In this document: one piece after another, positions 1 through 5,748 of the stretch | Position numbering within the stretch: the first letter of the stretch is position 1 | Layout of the letters: each line of letters begins with the position of its first letter | Source of the DNA: Spirochaeta sp. | GTDB taxonomy: Bacteria; Spirochaetota; Spirochaetia; DSM-2461 | Assembly (NCBI GenBank): GCA_030592625.1 | Contig: JAUVIY010000181.1 | Location: forward strand, 1-5,748 | Direction of reading: 5' to 3' | Length of the DNA stretch: 5,748 bases | Program-made: the position numbers and the translations under genes | Notes under the pieces: model-generated | Told to the model about the DNA's origin: nothing | Databases searched by the model: none | What the model saw: the letters and a program-made list of their open reading frames with translations, nothing else

Positions 1-1151
1 ACGCCAGTAAGGGGGCAACGAGTATCATCCCGAACATCCCTGTCAACCTGAAGGAACGCAGCCCCCACTTCATCCTGACTGTGCCGTTCATTACCGGGAA
101 CTTCATGAAGAAGATTTCCGAAGGCGTTGCCGCCAAGGGTCCTCTGCTCAACGGCATCTTCACCAGAGGCATACAGGCGGGGGTGGAGATTATCGGTGAT
201 GGTTTCAATAAGCCGCCGTTCGCCACGAAGCTGAAATATGGATTCAGTCACTGGCTGGCGAAGACTATCCTCTTCGGTAAGACGAAGCAGGTTTTCGGTC
301 ATTCCATACTTTTCTGCGTCGGCGGCGGCGCCATTCTCGAGGTTAAGCAACAGGAGTTCTACGCATCCATGGGCCTGCCGGTATACCAGGGTTACGGCCT
401 CACCGAGGCAGCACCCATCATTTCGGCCAACAGCCAGGAGCTTCACAAGTTCGGCACCTCCGGCATGATAATCCCCGGAATCAAGTGCCGCATCATGAAG
501 TCCGATTCCGAAGAAGCGGCTCCCGGTGAGAAAGGTGAGATTATCATCCGGGGCGATAATGTGATGAAGGGATATTTCAAGAATCCCGAGGCTTCCACCG
601 AAGTCCTCCGGGACGGGTGGCTCCGGACCGGCGACCTGGGATACTTCGAGGAAGACGGATTTCTAATGGTGATCGGCCGGAAAAAGGCTCTGCTCATCGC
701 TCCCGACGGTGAGAAGTATCCGCCTGAGGAAATCGAGGAAGCCATCGCCTCCAGTACCGATGTATTCAACCAGATTCTGGCCTACAACGATATGAAAAAG
801 CACACCACAGCCCTGGTAACTCTGGAAGAAGGCCGTTGCAAAGAGCTCTTCAAAGAAAAGGGGGTGACCTCTGGCGCCGTCGCCCTGGATACTCTGACAA
901 AGGAGTTCGAGGCTTACAGCGATGCTGCAGACGGGGGAAAGACCATCCCGCCGTCCTGGCGGCCGACGGTCTTCGAAATCATCCCCAAGGCTTTCAGCGA
1001 AGACGACCAGCTGGTGAACTCCACCATGAAACTGGTCCGCCACAAGGTTGTGGAATTCTATGCCAACCGGATCGAAGCGATGTACGCCGATTTGAATGTG
1101 ATGAACAATCGGAACCTGGCGGCGGTAAAGGAATTGTTCGGATTGGATTGA
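1..1151 (+). CDS. Long-chain acyl-CoA synthetase (AMP-forming), C-terminal part, 5' truncated by window edge
   Basis: This enzyme activates fatty acids with ATP, through an acyl-adenylate, to acyl-CoA. The reading frame is open from the edge (first full codon at 3) to TGA 1149-1151, so about 382 residues are visible; whole family members have roughly 600 or more, and the N-terminal half with the ATP-binding P-loop is missing. Visible ANL-superfamily motifs in order are YQGYGLTE (384-407, the A5 adenine/acyl-binding motif), WLRTGDLGYF with the ribose-binding Asp at 633-635, and GRKK (675-686), the hinge into the C-terminal lid, followed by DGEKYPPEEIE. A late NSTMKLVR segment (Lys codon 1029-1031) fits the A10 catalytic lysine. 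The GTG at 81 is internal, not a start. The protein looks intact. Substrate chain length cannot be read from the sequence. The next plus-strand gene is about 350 bp away with a tRNA on the other strand between, so this gene probably ends its transcription unit. The family call is firm. Confidence 0.93.
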   Translation, partial: ASKGATSIIPNIPVNLKERSPHFILTVPFITGNFMKKISEGVAAKGPLLNGIFTRGIQAGVEIIGDGFNKPPFATKLKYGFSHWLAKTILFGKTKQVFGHSILFCVGGGAILEVKQQEFYASMGLPVYQGYGLTEAAPIISANSQELHKFGTSGMIIPGIKCRIMKSDSEEAAPGEKGEIIIRGDNVMKGYFKNPEASTEVLRDGWLRTGDLGYFEEDGFLMVIGRKKALLIAPDGEKYPPEEIEEAIASSTDVFNQILAYNDMKKHTTALVTLEEGRCKELFKEKGVTSGAVALDTLTKEFEAYSDAADGGKTIPPSWRPTVFEIIPKAFSEDDQLVNSTMKLVRHKVVEFYANRIEAMYADLNVMNNRNLAAVKELFGLD

Positions 1152-1160
1152 ATTTGAGTT

Positions 1161-1201
1161 AGCCGTGGGGAAATGCAGTGAGCGGCGCTTTACCCACGGC
1201 T
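1161..1201 (+). terminator. Stem-loop after the acyl-CoA synthetase, possible weak terminator
   Basis: AGCCGTGGG (1161-1169) and CCCACGGCT (1193-1201) form a perfect 9-bp stem. After one mismatch it can extend by three A-T pairs (1171-1173 with 1189-1191). It starts 9 bases after the synthetase stop codon, where a terminator would be expected. Neither side carries a T-run, so it may instead be a 3'-end-protecting hairpin or may need Rho. Confidence 0.4.
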
Positions 1202-1264
1202 CTTGAGCGATAATCATCCGGTATCATTGCAGGCAGTTCAACATCCCGGCCGTCAAGGTGCCTG

Positions 1265-1305
1265 AAAGATAAACAAACCGCCCGGGAGATCCGAACGGTT
1301 TGTTC
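1265..1305 (-). terminator. Probable intrinsic terminator of the tRNA-Gly transcript
   Basis: On the minus strand, just past the tRNA 3' end, AACAAACCG (1304-1296) pairs with CGGTTTGTT (1280-1272). This gives a 9-bp stem, extendable by a G-U pair, around a 15-nt loop. The 3' arm runs into T-rich sequence (TTTGTTTATCTTT through 1265). Position and shape fit a Rho-independent terminator for the tRNA, although the T-tract is interrupted and the stem is only partly GC. Confidence 0.6.
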
Positions 1306-1308
1306 TTG

Positions 1309-1380
1309 AGCGAAAGACGAGATTTGAACTCGCGACATCCACCTTGGCAAGGTGGAGCTCTACCACTGAGCTACTTTCGC
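1309..1380 (-). tRNA. tRNA-Gly (anticodon GCC)
   Basis: The minus strand folds into a full 72-nt cloverleaf. The acceptor stem is GCGAAAG (1380-1374) paired with CTTTCGC (1316-1310). The D arm is GCTC-AGTGGTA-GAGC, the anticodon stem CCACC/GGTGG surrounds the loop TTGCCAA (anticodon GCC at 1348-1346), and the T arm is GCGAG-TTCAAAT-CTCGT with a G-U closing pair. The discriminator base is T (1309), usual for bacterial tRNA-Gly. The 3' CCA is not encoded (the next bases are CAA), so it must be added by the CCA-adding enzyme. The gene stands alone, with its own promoter-like sequence upstream and a hairpin downstream. It reads GGC and GGU glycine codons. Confidence 0.96.
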
Positions 1381-1393
1381 ATAGGTGAGGAGA

Positions 1394-1423
1394 GTTATAC
1401 CGAATCTGACCCCATTTAATCAA
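1394..1423 (-). promoter_or_regulatory. Sigma70-type promoter for tRNA-Gly
   Basis: On the minus strand, TTGATT (1423-1418, 4 of 6 matches to TTGACA) is followed by an 18-bp spacer and TATAAC (1399-1394, 5 of 6 matches to TATAAT). The predicted transcription start is near 1387, which leaves a short 5' leader of about 6 nt before the mature tRNA. Assigned by consensus and position only. Confidence 0.6.
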
Positions 1424-1490
1424 GACCCCCGGAATGATTTCAGATCGGCTGTTCTCGAGACGCAGCTGTGCGCTCCCGGCTGGAAACGAA

Positions 1491-1496
1491 TATAAT
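1491..1496 (+). promoter_or_regulatory. -10 box giving a probable leaderless antiporter mRNA
   Basis: A perfect TATAAT lies at -12 to -7 relative to the A of the ATG at 1503, so transcription would begin at or next to the start codon. No Shine-Dalgarno sequence precedes this ATG (TATAATGCCCTC directly upstream). The expected -35 position (about 1468-1473, GTGCGC) does not match consensus, and there is no TGn extension of the -10. The promoter would therefore need an activator or rely on the -10 alone. Confidence 0.5.
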
Positions 1497-1502
1497 GCCC
1501 TC

Positions 1503-2555
1503 ATGAACATCTGGACCTACTTCATCGACGAACACGCCCTGGGCGAAGTCTTCGCCGGTTTCCCTATCTGGGGCCTGCTGCTGGCCATCGCATTCACGGT
1601 ATTCCTTCTTTCCAGGGGAGCCGACTGGATGATCGACGGTGCCGTAAATCTGGCACTCAGGACCCGGCTTCCCAAAATCATCATTGGAGCTACCATTCTC
1701 AGCCTGGGAACCACCGCGCCGGAGGCCTTTGTTTCGGTGATGGCCGCCTTCATGGGTAATCCGGGACTTGCCCTGGGTAATGGTGTGGGCTCCATTATAG
1801 CCGACACCGGGCTCATCTTCGGTCTGACGGCTATCATTGCCGCACCTCCGATGAATAAATGGATTCTCAACCGCACCGGGTGGTGGCAGATCGGTTCGGC
1901 GGTCCTCCTGATAGCCCTGGCCGGACTGGCAGTGCTGCTCAATCCGGAGCAGCCGATCATCGGCCGTCCGATGGGGCTCCTGTTGTTGATTTTTCTGGTC
2001 GTCTACATGGTGATGACATACAAATGGGCCCGCAGCGGCAGCGATCCCTCGCCGATTACCGAGACCGAAATGGAGATGGAAGAACACGAAAAACTCGCGT
2101 CACTGTTCATCACCCTCCTGACGCTATTCGGGGGTCTGATCCTGGTAATCATCGCTTCCAGACTGCTCATTCCCGCCGCCGGCGAGACCGCGCGACGTAT
2201 GGGAGTACCGGATGACGTCATCGCAGCCACCATGGTGGCATTCGGCACATCCCTGCCTGAGCTCACCACCGCTATCGCGGCCATCCGCAAGGGGCATCCG
2301 GAAATTACCGTGGGCAACATCGTCGGAGCCGATGTCCTGAACGCCTTGTTCGTTATCGGTGCCGCCTCATTGGCCGTGCCCCTGGCGATACCTCCTACTT
2401 TTTTCCGATTCCATTTCCCCTTTATGCTCCTCATCCTCATCTCATTCCGCGTTTTCATCGGCATGGATAAGGACGGGCATTTCCGGCGCTGGCAGGGCGC
2501 CTGGCTGCTGGGATTGTATGTGCTGTATGTCACACTCCAATACATCGTCATTTAA
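1503..2555 (+). CDS. CaCA-family sodium/calcium-type cation antiporter
   Basis: This is a 350-residue inner-membrane cation/Ca2+ exchanger of the YrbG/NCX type, which usually exports Ca2+ in exchange for Na+ (K+ or H+ in some relatives). Hydrophobic segments fill most of the chain and fit about ten helices in two inverted halves. A charged loop rich in Glu (about 174-200, ETEMEMEEHEK) joins the halves. The two alpha repeats are clear: residues 62-107 with SLGTTAPE and GNGVGSIIADTG, and residues 236-285 with AFGTSLPEL and GNIVGADVLN. ATG 1503 is preferred over the in-frame ATG 1434 because the product then begins just before the first helix, as in the family, and neither start has a Shine-Dalgarno sequence. 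Unusually, the second ion-site residues are Asp101 in repeat 1 and Asn280 in repeat 2, with Ala276 where Ser is common. The 3' end overlaps the converging bpt gene by 8 bp. Ion preference is not certain. Confidence 0.92.
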   Translation: MNIWTYFIDEHALGEVFAGFPIWGLLLAIAFTVFLLSRGADWMIDGAVNLALRTRLPKIIIGATILSLGTTAPEAFVSVMAAFMGNPGLALGNGVGSIIADTGLIFGLTAIIAAPPMNKWILNRTGWWQIGSAVLLIALAGLAVLLNPEQPIIGRPMGLLLLIFLVVYMVMTYKWARSGSDPSPITETEMEMEEHEKLASLFITLLTLFGGLILVIIASRLLIPAAGETARRMGVPDDVIAATMVAFGTSLPELTTAIAAIRKGHPEITVGNIVGADVLNALFVIGAASLAVPLAIPPTFFRFHFPFMLLILISFRVFIGMDKDGHFRRWQGAWLLGLYVLYVTLQYIVI

Positions 2556-3258
2556 CCGCTGGATGCTCATCTGAGTGCACCCATTGCTTCAGCTCCCAGT
2601 CGTAGAGCTGGTGGGGAGTGTAGCGGGATTTGTAGTTCATTGATTGGCATCCGGGAACCCAGTATCCCATGTAGTACCAGCGTTTACCGCTCAGCAGGAC
2701 CAGTTCGGCCTCCCGAAAGACGCTGAGTATCCCAGCGGAATATTTCGCCCATTCGGGATCGAAGGCAAAATAAACACTGCTCATTCCTTTGTCGGAAAGG
2801 TCGAGAAAACCCAGTGCTATGAGCTTATCGTCAAGACGGTATTCGGACTGCAGAGAAGGCACAACCTTATCGAAGAAGGTCTGCTCGAAGTTTTCCTTGC
2901 TGACCTCCCTGCCGAACTGACCTGTGGAATGGTTCCTGTACACCCGCCAGGCTTCATCCGAGGGGACGGGGGGTACCGCCTTCATAATGATGTTCTTTCC
3001 CCGGGATATCACCCTGCGCTGGCTGTCGGTGGGTGTCAGCGCCCGGGCGTCAATTCGGATGGGGATGCACCTGCGGCATCCGGGACAGTCGGGGCGAAAG
3101 AAGAATTTTCCAAACCGGCGCCAACCGGCATCAAGGAGAACGCCGTATTCATACTCGTCCAGATCCATGGCGAAAAAATAATCCTGAACGAAATTGTGCT
3201 TCGGAAGATATGGGCATTCCACCGGAGCGGCGGTACCCGGCTCGGACAATAATTTCAT
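2548..3258 (-). CDS. bpt: Bpt/Ate1-family aminoacyl-tRNA-protein transferase
   Basis: This cytosolic enzyme moves an amino acid from a charged tRNA to the N-terminus of a protein. Bacterial Bpt adds Leu to N-terminal Asp or Glu, marking the protein for ClpS/ClpAP in the N-degron pathway. The product has 236 residues, normal for Bpt. The N-terminal ATE domain shows ECPYLP (14-19) and GWRRFG (45-50), then FFRPDCPGCRRCIPIRI (53-69). Cys15 with Cys58, Cys61 and Cys64 is the family cysteine set, a possible metal or Fe-S site. The C-terminal GNAT-like domain has SSVYFAFDPEWAKYSAG (160-176) and YYMGYWVPGCQSMNYKSRY (195-213). ATG 3258 is supported by a GGGAG Shine-Dalgarno sequence 10 nt upstream. 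It overlaps the stop of the TPR gene as ATGA (3255-3258), so translation is probably coupled. It is the last gene of the minus-strand operon; no terminator is visible after it. Leu rather than Arg transfer is inferred from family resemblance. Neither aat nor clpS is in the window. Confidence 0.92.
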   Translation of the reverse strand: MKLLSEPGTAAPVECPYLPKHNFVQDYFFAMDLDEYEYGVLLDAGWRRFGKFFFRPDCPGCRRCIPIRIDARALTPTDSQRRVISRGKNIIMKAVPPVPSDEAWRVYRNHSTGQFGREVSKENFEQTFFDKVVPSLQSEYRLDDKLIALGFLDLSDKGMSSVYFAFDPEWAKYSAGILSVFREAELVLLSGKRWYYMGYWVPGCQSMNYKSRYTPHQLYDWELKQWVHSDEHPAVK

Positions 3259-5018
3259 TCGTCAAAATCTCCCAGTCTGGTTATGTAAAAACGGTCGAGT
3301 ATTCCTGCGAGTACCGGAGCCAGGCTGCGTTTCGAGGTCCCGTCGTCTGAAATGTCAGTTGAACGGGTGCGTCCGTCGGGGTCGCTCATGTACCATTTCA
3401 TTCTACCTGAGTCATCACGGTTTACCGTGATGAGTGCAGCGGCATTGCCGCCGTCTACCGGGTGAACCACCTGATATCCCGAGCGCCGAAGAAGAGATTT
3501 CAAACGCCGTGACAACATCCGTGACCCATCCCCGGCGGCATTCAGTTCAACCGGCAGACTCAAACCGTACTGCCTCAAACCTCCTGGATTCATCCCATAC
3601 AGTTCAACCAGAAGTTCCGATGTGACTTCTTTCGGCAGACTTCGGCCGGCAGGGCCTGATAATGCACGCAGGGTTCTTTCATATGGATTTCCCTCCTCCT
3701 CGGAAAAATCATTCAGCGCATTAATCAGAAGATCCGCATCTCCGGCTTCCCGGCCCATTTCCAATCCGTACCAGGGATCGGCACGAGCTGTGAGGAGGAT
3801 TTCAATCGACCGGGCTTCTTCCAGATTAAGCAGGGCGATCCTGCGGTATCCCTCGGCTGCAACAGCGGAATTCCATGCGGCATCAAGTTCATTGCCTTCA
3901 TCACGAAGCTCGTCTGTGTATTCGGATGTGAGCGACCGGTTAAGCCGATCATAATACATCGCCTTGATTCTCCATATCAAACGTCTTGCAAGATTTCCCA
4001 GGCACTGCAGCGGACCGGCCCGGGGAGTCAGGGCTTCAACCCTGGCCTTACCTTTCCAGGAGTCCGCGAGTATATCATTCAGATCCATACCGAACCGAAT
4101 TCTGTCCACGCCGTAATGATACATCCAGCTGTCATCCGGATCGTTTCGAACATCCTCGATGAATCGAATGGCCTCATTCAGATAGCCGATTCTTTGATAA
4201 AAGGATGCCATATCCACTCGGGCCAATGGCGTCTCATCTATCCTCTCTGCAACCCTGTACGATTCCAACGCATCATTCAGTCGCCATGCCATGAAATCCA
4301 GCTCACCGATAACCATATGACCCCCGGCCCGGGATCTCAATTCCAACGACCTCATCGCCTGCTCCCGGGCATCTGCGTACAGATAGAACGAGAATTCCAG
4401 GAGTGACAGGTTGTAATGAGCCACCGAAGCGAAGAACTCATCCCCGTTATCAAGGGCATCTTCAATGGATCGCATATACCAGAGACGGGACTGCTCCAGG
4501 TTGTATAGCCCCGCATATAACGTGCCCAGGGTATGGGCCCAGTTCCTGTCAAAATTCTCATCCAGAGCCGCTTCCAGCAGGTTGATGCCGTCATCCATAC
4601 GGTACGTCTTGAAATACATCCAACTCAGATCATCGATAGCACTGTCGTTCAATTCCGGATCATCCAGGAAGAGCAGGTGCTCCAAAACTTCTACCGCAGC
4701 ATCATTGTCTCCAAGGTAGCCATGGGTACCGGCCATCTCATAAAGGATTTCCGGAGATGACGGTTTTAGAGACTCGGCCGCCCTGAACTCCGCCAGGGCA
4801 AGATGATAGAGTTCCCGTTCCTTGTACAAGCGGCCGGCCCTCAGTGGCAGGCGAGATTCATCGGGAAATGTTTTCTTCCCATCTTCAAGCAGAGAGATGG
4901 CCCTCGTATAGCTCTCCTCGGTAACGGCCTCATCCACTTCCGAAAGAAGATCGTTAACTGAATCTGCCGAAAGTCCCGGTGAAAGAAGGAGGAGAAATAC
5001 AATGAAAAACTTCACCAT
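3255..5018 (-). CDS. Secreted TPR-repeat protein with a C-terminal domain of unknown function
   Basis: This 587-residue protein has no recognised gene name. Residues 1-18 (MVKFFIVFLLLLSPGLSA) form a Sec signal peptide with probable cleavage after LSA; no lipobox cysteine is present, so it should be periplasmic or secreted rather than a lipoprotein. Residues about 24-290 are helical tetratricopeptide repeats. The best is 58-86 (AGRLYKERELYHLALAEF onward), with degenerate units before and after it that are probably protein-binding. Residues 320-480 are also helical, but without clear repeats. Residues 497-582 alternate helix and strand (RRLKSLLRRSGYQVV, AAALITV, KWYMSDPDGR) and look like a small alpha/beta domain. 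ATG 5018 is chosen over the in-frame TTG 5036 because GGAGG lies 6 nt before it and the signal peptide then starts normally. It overlaps the upstream transglutaminase stop by 7 bp and the downstream bpt start by 4 bp. An accessory role for the transglutaminase is inferred from this coupling only. Confidence 0.85.
   Translation of the reverse strand: MVKFFIVFLLLLSPGLSADSVNDLLSEVDEAVTEESYTRAISLLEDGKKTFPDESRLPLRAGRLYKERELYHLALAEFRAAESLKPSSPEILYEMAGTHGYLGDNDAAVEVLEHLLFLDDPELNDSAIDDLSWMYFKTYRMDDGINLLEAALDENFDRNWAHTLGTLYAGLYNLEQSRLWYMRSIEDALDNGDEFFASVAHYNLSLLEFSFYLYADAREQAMRSLELRSRAGGHMVIGELDFMAWRLNDALESYRVAERIDETPLARVDMASFYQRIGYLNEAIRFIEDVRNDPDDSWMYHYGVDRIRFGMDLNDILADSWKGKARVEALTPRAGPLQCLGNLARRLIWRIKAMYYDRLNRSLTSEYTDELRDEGNELDAAWNSAVAAEGYRRIALLNLEEARSIEILLTARADPWYGLEMGREAGDADLLINALNDFSEEEGNPYERTLRALSGPAGRSLPKEVTSELLVELYGMNPGGLRQYGLSLPVELNAAGDGSRMLSRRLKSLLRRSGYQVVHPVDGGNAAALITVNRDDSGRMKWYMSDPDGRTRSTDISDDGTSKRSLAPVLAGILDRFYITRLGDFDE
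3269..3273 (-). promoter_or_regulatory. Ribosome binding site of bpt
   Basis: GGGAG on the minus strand ends 10 nt before ATG 3258 and lies inside the last codons of the TPR gene. It supports the short start that overlaps the preceding stop codon. Confidence 0.65.
3412..3433. repeat. Near-perfect 22-bp palindrome inside the TPR gene
   Basis: TCATCACGGT (3412-3421) and ACCGTGATGA (3424-3433) are exact inverted repeats separated by two bases. They lie in the stretch encoding ITVNRDD of the TPR protein. As DNA this has the shape of a dimeric regulator operator. As mRNA it would give a 9-bp stem with a 4-nt loop. No T-run follows, so it is not an intrinsic terminator. Confidence 0.6.
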
Positions 5019-5748
5019 GGGAATCCTCCACACCAACCCGGGCCGACGAGTGCCCGCAGTCGTCGGGACAAGGGCATCTGCCGCCAGTTCTTCACAGTTT
5101 CCGATGCGGCAATTCCGGCCGCCTTCTCATCACCCTCATCGTAGCGGGGCGAGTACTCCGCTTTCAGATAGAGGCGAGTCCATTCCATCAGTCCGACGAT
5201 CCCGGCATTCTCAATCCGGAGGGCCCAGTCCAGCGGAGTCTCATCCCCGTTCGGACCGTATCCTGCCCGGGAGAGTCGGCCGGCGAACAAGCTCCAGGAA
5301 CCCAGGGTCCGGCGGCAGGGGCGGCGGGATATGATATATGTCAGTTGAACAGCACCGGGTACAATCCGACCGGGTAAATAGATGATGAACAGCAATATTG
5401 CTACGGCAATCCAGGGCAGTCCGGGTCGGCGTCGAACCAGGCCGGCGACGAGTTTCCACCATGGTCCGTCATCACCGGACTCTTTGCTTTCATCCTCCAT
5501 CGCGACACTCACCTCTCCGCTGCGGGTCAGCACTTCCTCGATAAGGGAGAGCCATTCGTCGGGGGAAATAAACTGGAAGGGATAGTCCTCTCCCGGAGCC
5601 ATCACCTCGGATGTCGGATCAAATGTAATCCACCCGTATTCATCAAACCATACCTCCACCCAGGCATGGGCCTGATCGGAGCGCACTGGTACAAATCCCA
5701 GGGTTGAAGTATCGGGATCGGTGAGAAATCCCACCGCAACACGGGCCG
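5012..5748 (-). CDS. TgpA-type membrane transglutaminase-like protein, C-terminal part, 5' truncated by window edge
   Basis: About 244 C-terminal residues of a membrane-anchored protein with a transglutaminase/protease-like core are visible; the frame stays open to the edge, so the GTG at 5734 is internal. The core shows ARVAVGF at the edge, then HAWVEVWFDEYGWITFDPT, which holds the catalytic-triad His (codon 5668-5666) and Asp (codon 5620-5618). The catalytic Cys must lie upstream, outside the window. An acidic linker follows, then one hydrophobic helix (WIAVAILLFIIYL, residues 108-120 counted from 5734). The tail contains DETPLDWALRI and WTRLYLKAEYSP and resembles the DUF4129 module at the C-terminus of TgpA-like proteins. 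By family analogy the core is periplasmic and the tail cytoplasmic, and several N-terminal membrane helices are expected before the core. Substrates are unknown. The stop codon overlaps the TPR start (5012-5018), so the two are probably coupled. MoxR and DUF58 genes are likely upstream but are not seen. Confidence 0.88.
   Translation of the reverse strand, partial: ARVAVGFLTDPDTSTLGFVPVRSDQAHAWVEVWFDEYGWITFDPTSEVMAPGEDYPFQFISPDEWLSLIEEVLTRSGEVSVAMEDESKESGDDGPWWKLVAGLVRRRPGLPWIAVAILLFIIYLPGRIVPGAVQLTYIISRRPCRRTLGSWSLFAGRLSRAGYGPNGDETPLDWALRIENAGIVGLMEWTRLYLKAEYSPRYDEGDEKAAGIAASETVKNWRQMPLSRRLRALVGPGWCGGFPW
5025..5029 (-). promoter_or_regulatory. Ribosome binding site that sets the TPR gene start
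   Basis: A full GGAGG on the minus strand lies 6 nt before ATG 5018, within the last codons of the transglutaminase gene. Because it sits inside the longer reading frame that begins at TTG 5036, it argues for ATG 5018 as the true start. Confidence 0.8.

Noticed and set aside
663..1217. A long minus-strand open frame of 184 codons opposite the acyl-CoA synthetase.
   Set aside because: The plus-strand frame carries the ANL motifs across the same region; the minus-strand product has no recognisable features.
1201..1313. A 10-bp direct repeat, TCTTGAGCGA, at 1201-1210 and at 1304-1313 (the tRNA 3' end), resembling att-site duplication at a tRNA.
   Set aside because: Ten-base repeats are expected by chance several times in a window of this size, the interval is only about 100 bp, and there is no integrase.
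1434..1502. An N-terminal extension of the antiporter starting at ATG 1434.
   Set aside because: No Shine-Dalgarno sequence, the added residues are polar and unlike the family, and the extension spans the TATAAT promoter element.
1934..1953. GCTGCTC/GAGCAGC hairpin inside the antiporter gene.
   Set aside because: A 7-bp stem within coding sequence is within chance expectation, and no regulatory context is visible.
2590..2610. CAGCTC/GAGCTG hairpin near the antiporter stop as a terminator.
   Set aside because: Only 6 bp of stem, no T-run on either strand, and it lies within the bpt coding sequence.
2644..3252. A long plus-strand open frame of 202 codons opposite bpt.
   Set aside because: It mirrors a clearly recognisable Bpt protein on the minus strand, and its translation resembles no family I know.
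5019..5036. A TTG start at 5036 for the TPR protein.
   Set aside because: It would place the strong GGAGG inside the gene and put six extra residues before a normal signal peptide; ATG 5018 explains both.
3352..5350. A 13-bp direct repeat, ATGTCAGTTGAAC, at 3352-3364 and 5338-5350.
   Set aside because: One shared 13-mer in nearly 6 kb is not far from chance expectation, and both copies lie inside coding sequence in unrelated contexts.

Overview
This is a moderately GC-rich bacterial chromosome segment carrying five protein-coding genes, two of them cut by the window edges, and one tRNA. The style of the acyl-CoA synthetase, the sodium/calcium exchanger and the transglutaminase/TPR pair suggests a free-living spirochaete (Spirochaetota). 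That is an impression from family resemblance, not something the sequence proves. Nothing in the window is a clear phage, transposon, CRISPR array or plasmid feature.

Left part, plus strand, 1-1151: the C-terminal part of an AMP-forming long-chain acyl-CoA synthetase, followed by a stem-loop without a clear T-run. On the minus strand at 1309-1380 lies tRNA-Gly(GCC), with a plausible sigma70-type promoter (1394-1423) and a hairpin plus T-rich tail on its 3' side (1265-1305). Facing away from the tRNA, a CaCA-family cation/Ca2+ antiporter gene (1503-2555, plus) is preceded by a perfect TATAAT placed so close to the ATG that the mRNA is probably leaderless.

Right part, minus strand, 5748-2548: three genes overlap end to start and almost certainly form one operon. 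They are a TgpA-type membrane transglutaminase (C-terminal part only), a secreted TPR protein with an unrecognised C-terminal domain, and a Bpt/Ate1-family aminoacyl-tRNA-protein transferase (N-degron pathway). Start and stop codons overlap by 7 bp and 4 bp, which indicates translational coupling. The last gene also overlaps the antiporter tail-to-tail by 8 bp. The operon promoter must lie beyond 5748. Membrane transglutaminases of this kind often sit beside MoxR ATPase and DUF58 genes, so those are the neighbours to look for beyond the edge.

The points most worth a second look are the coupling of an N-degron enzyme to a cell-envelope transglutaminase/TPR operon, an apparent Asp/Asn exchange between the two ion-binding repeats of the antiporter, the leaderless promoter of that antiporter, and a near-perfect 22-bp palindrome inside the TPR gene.
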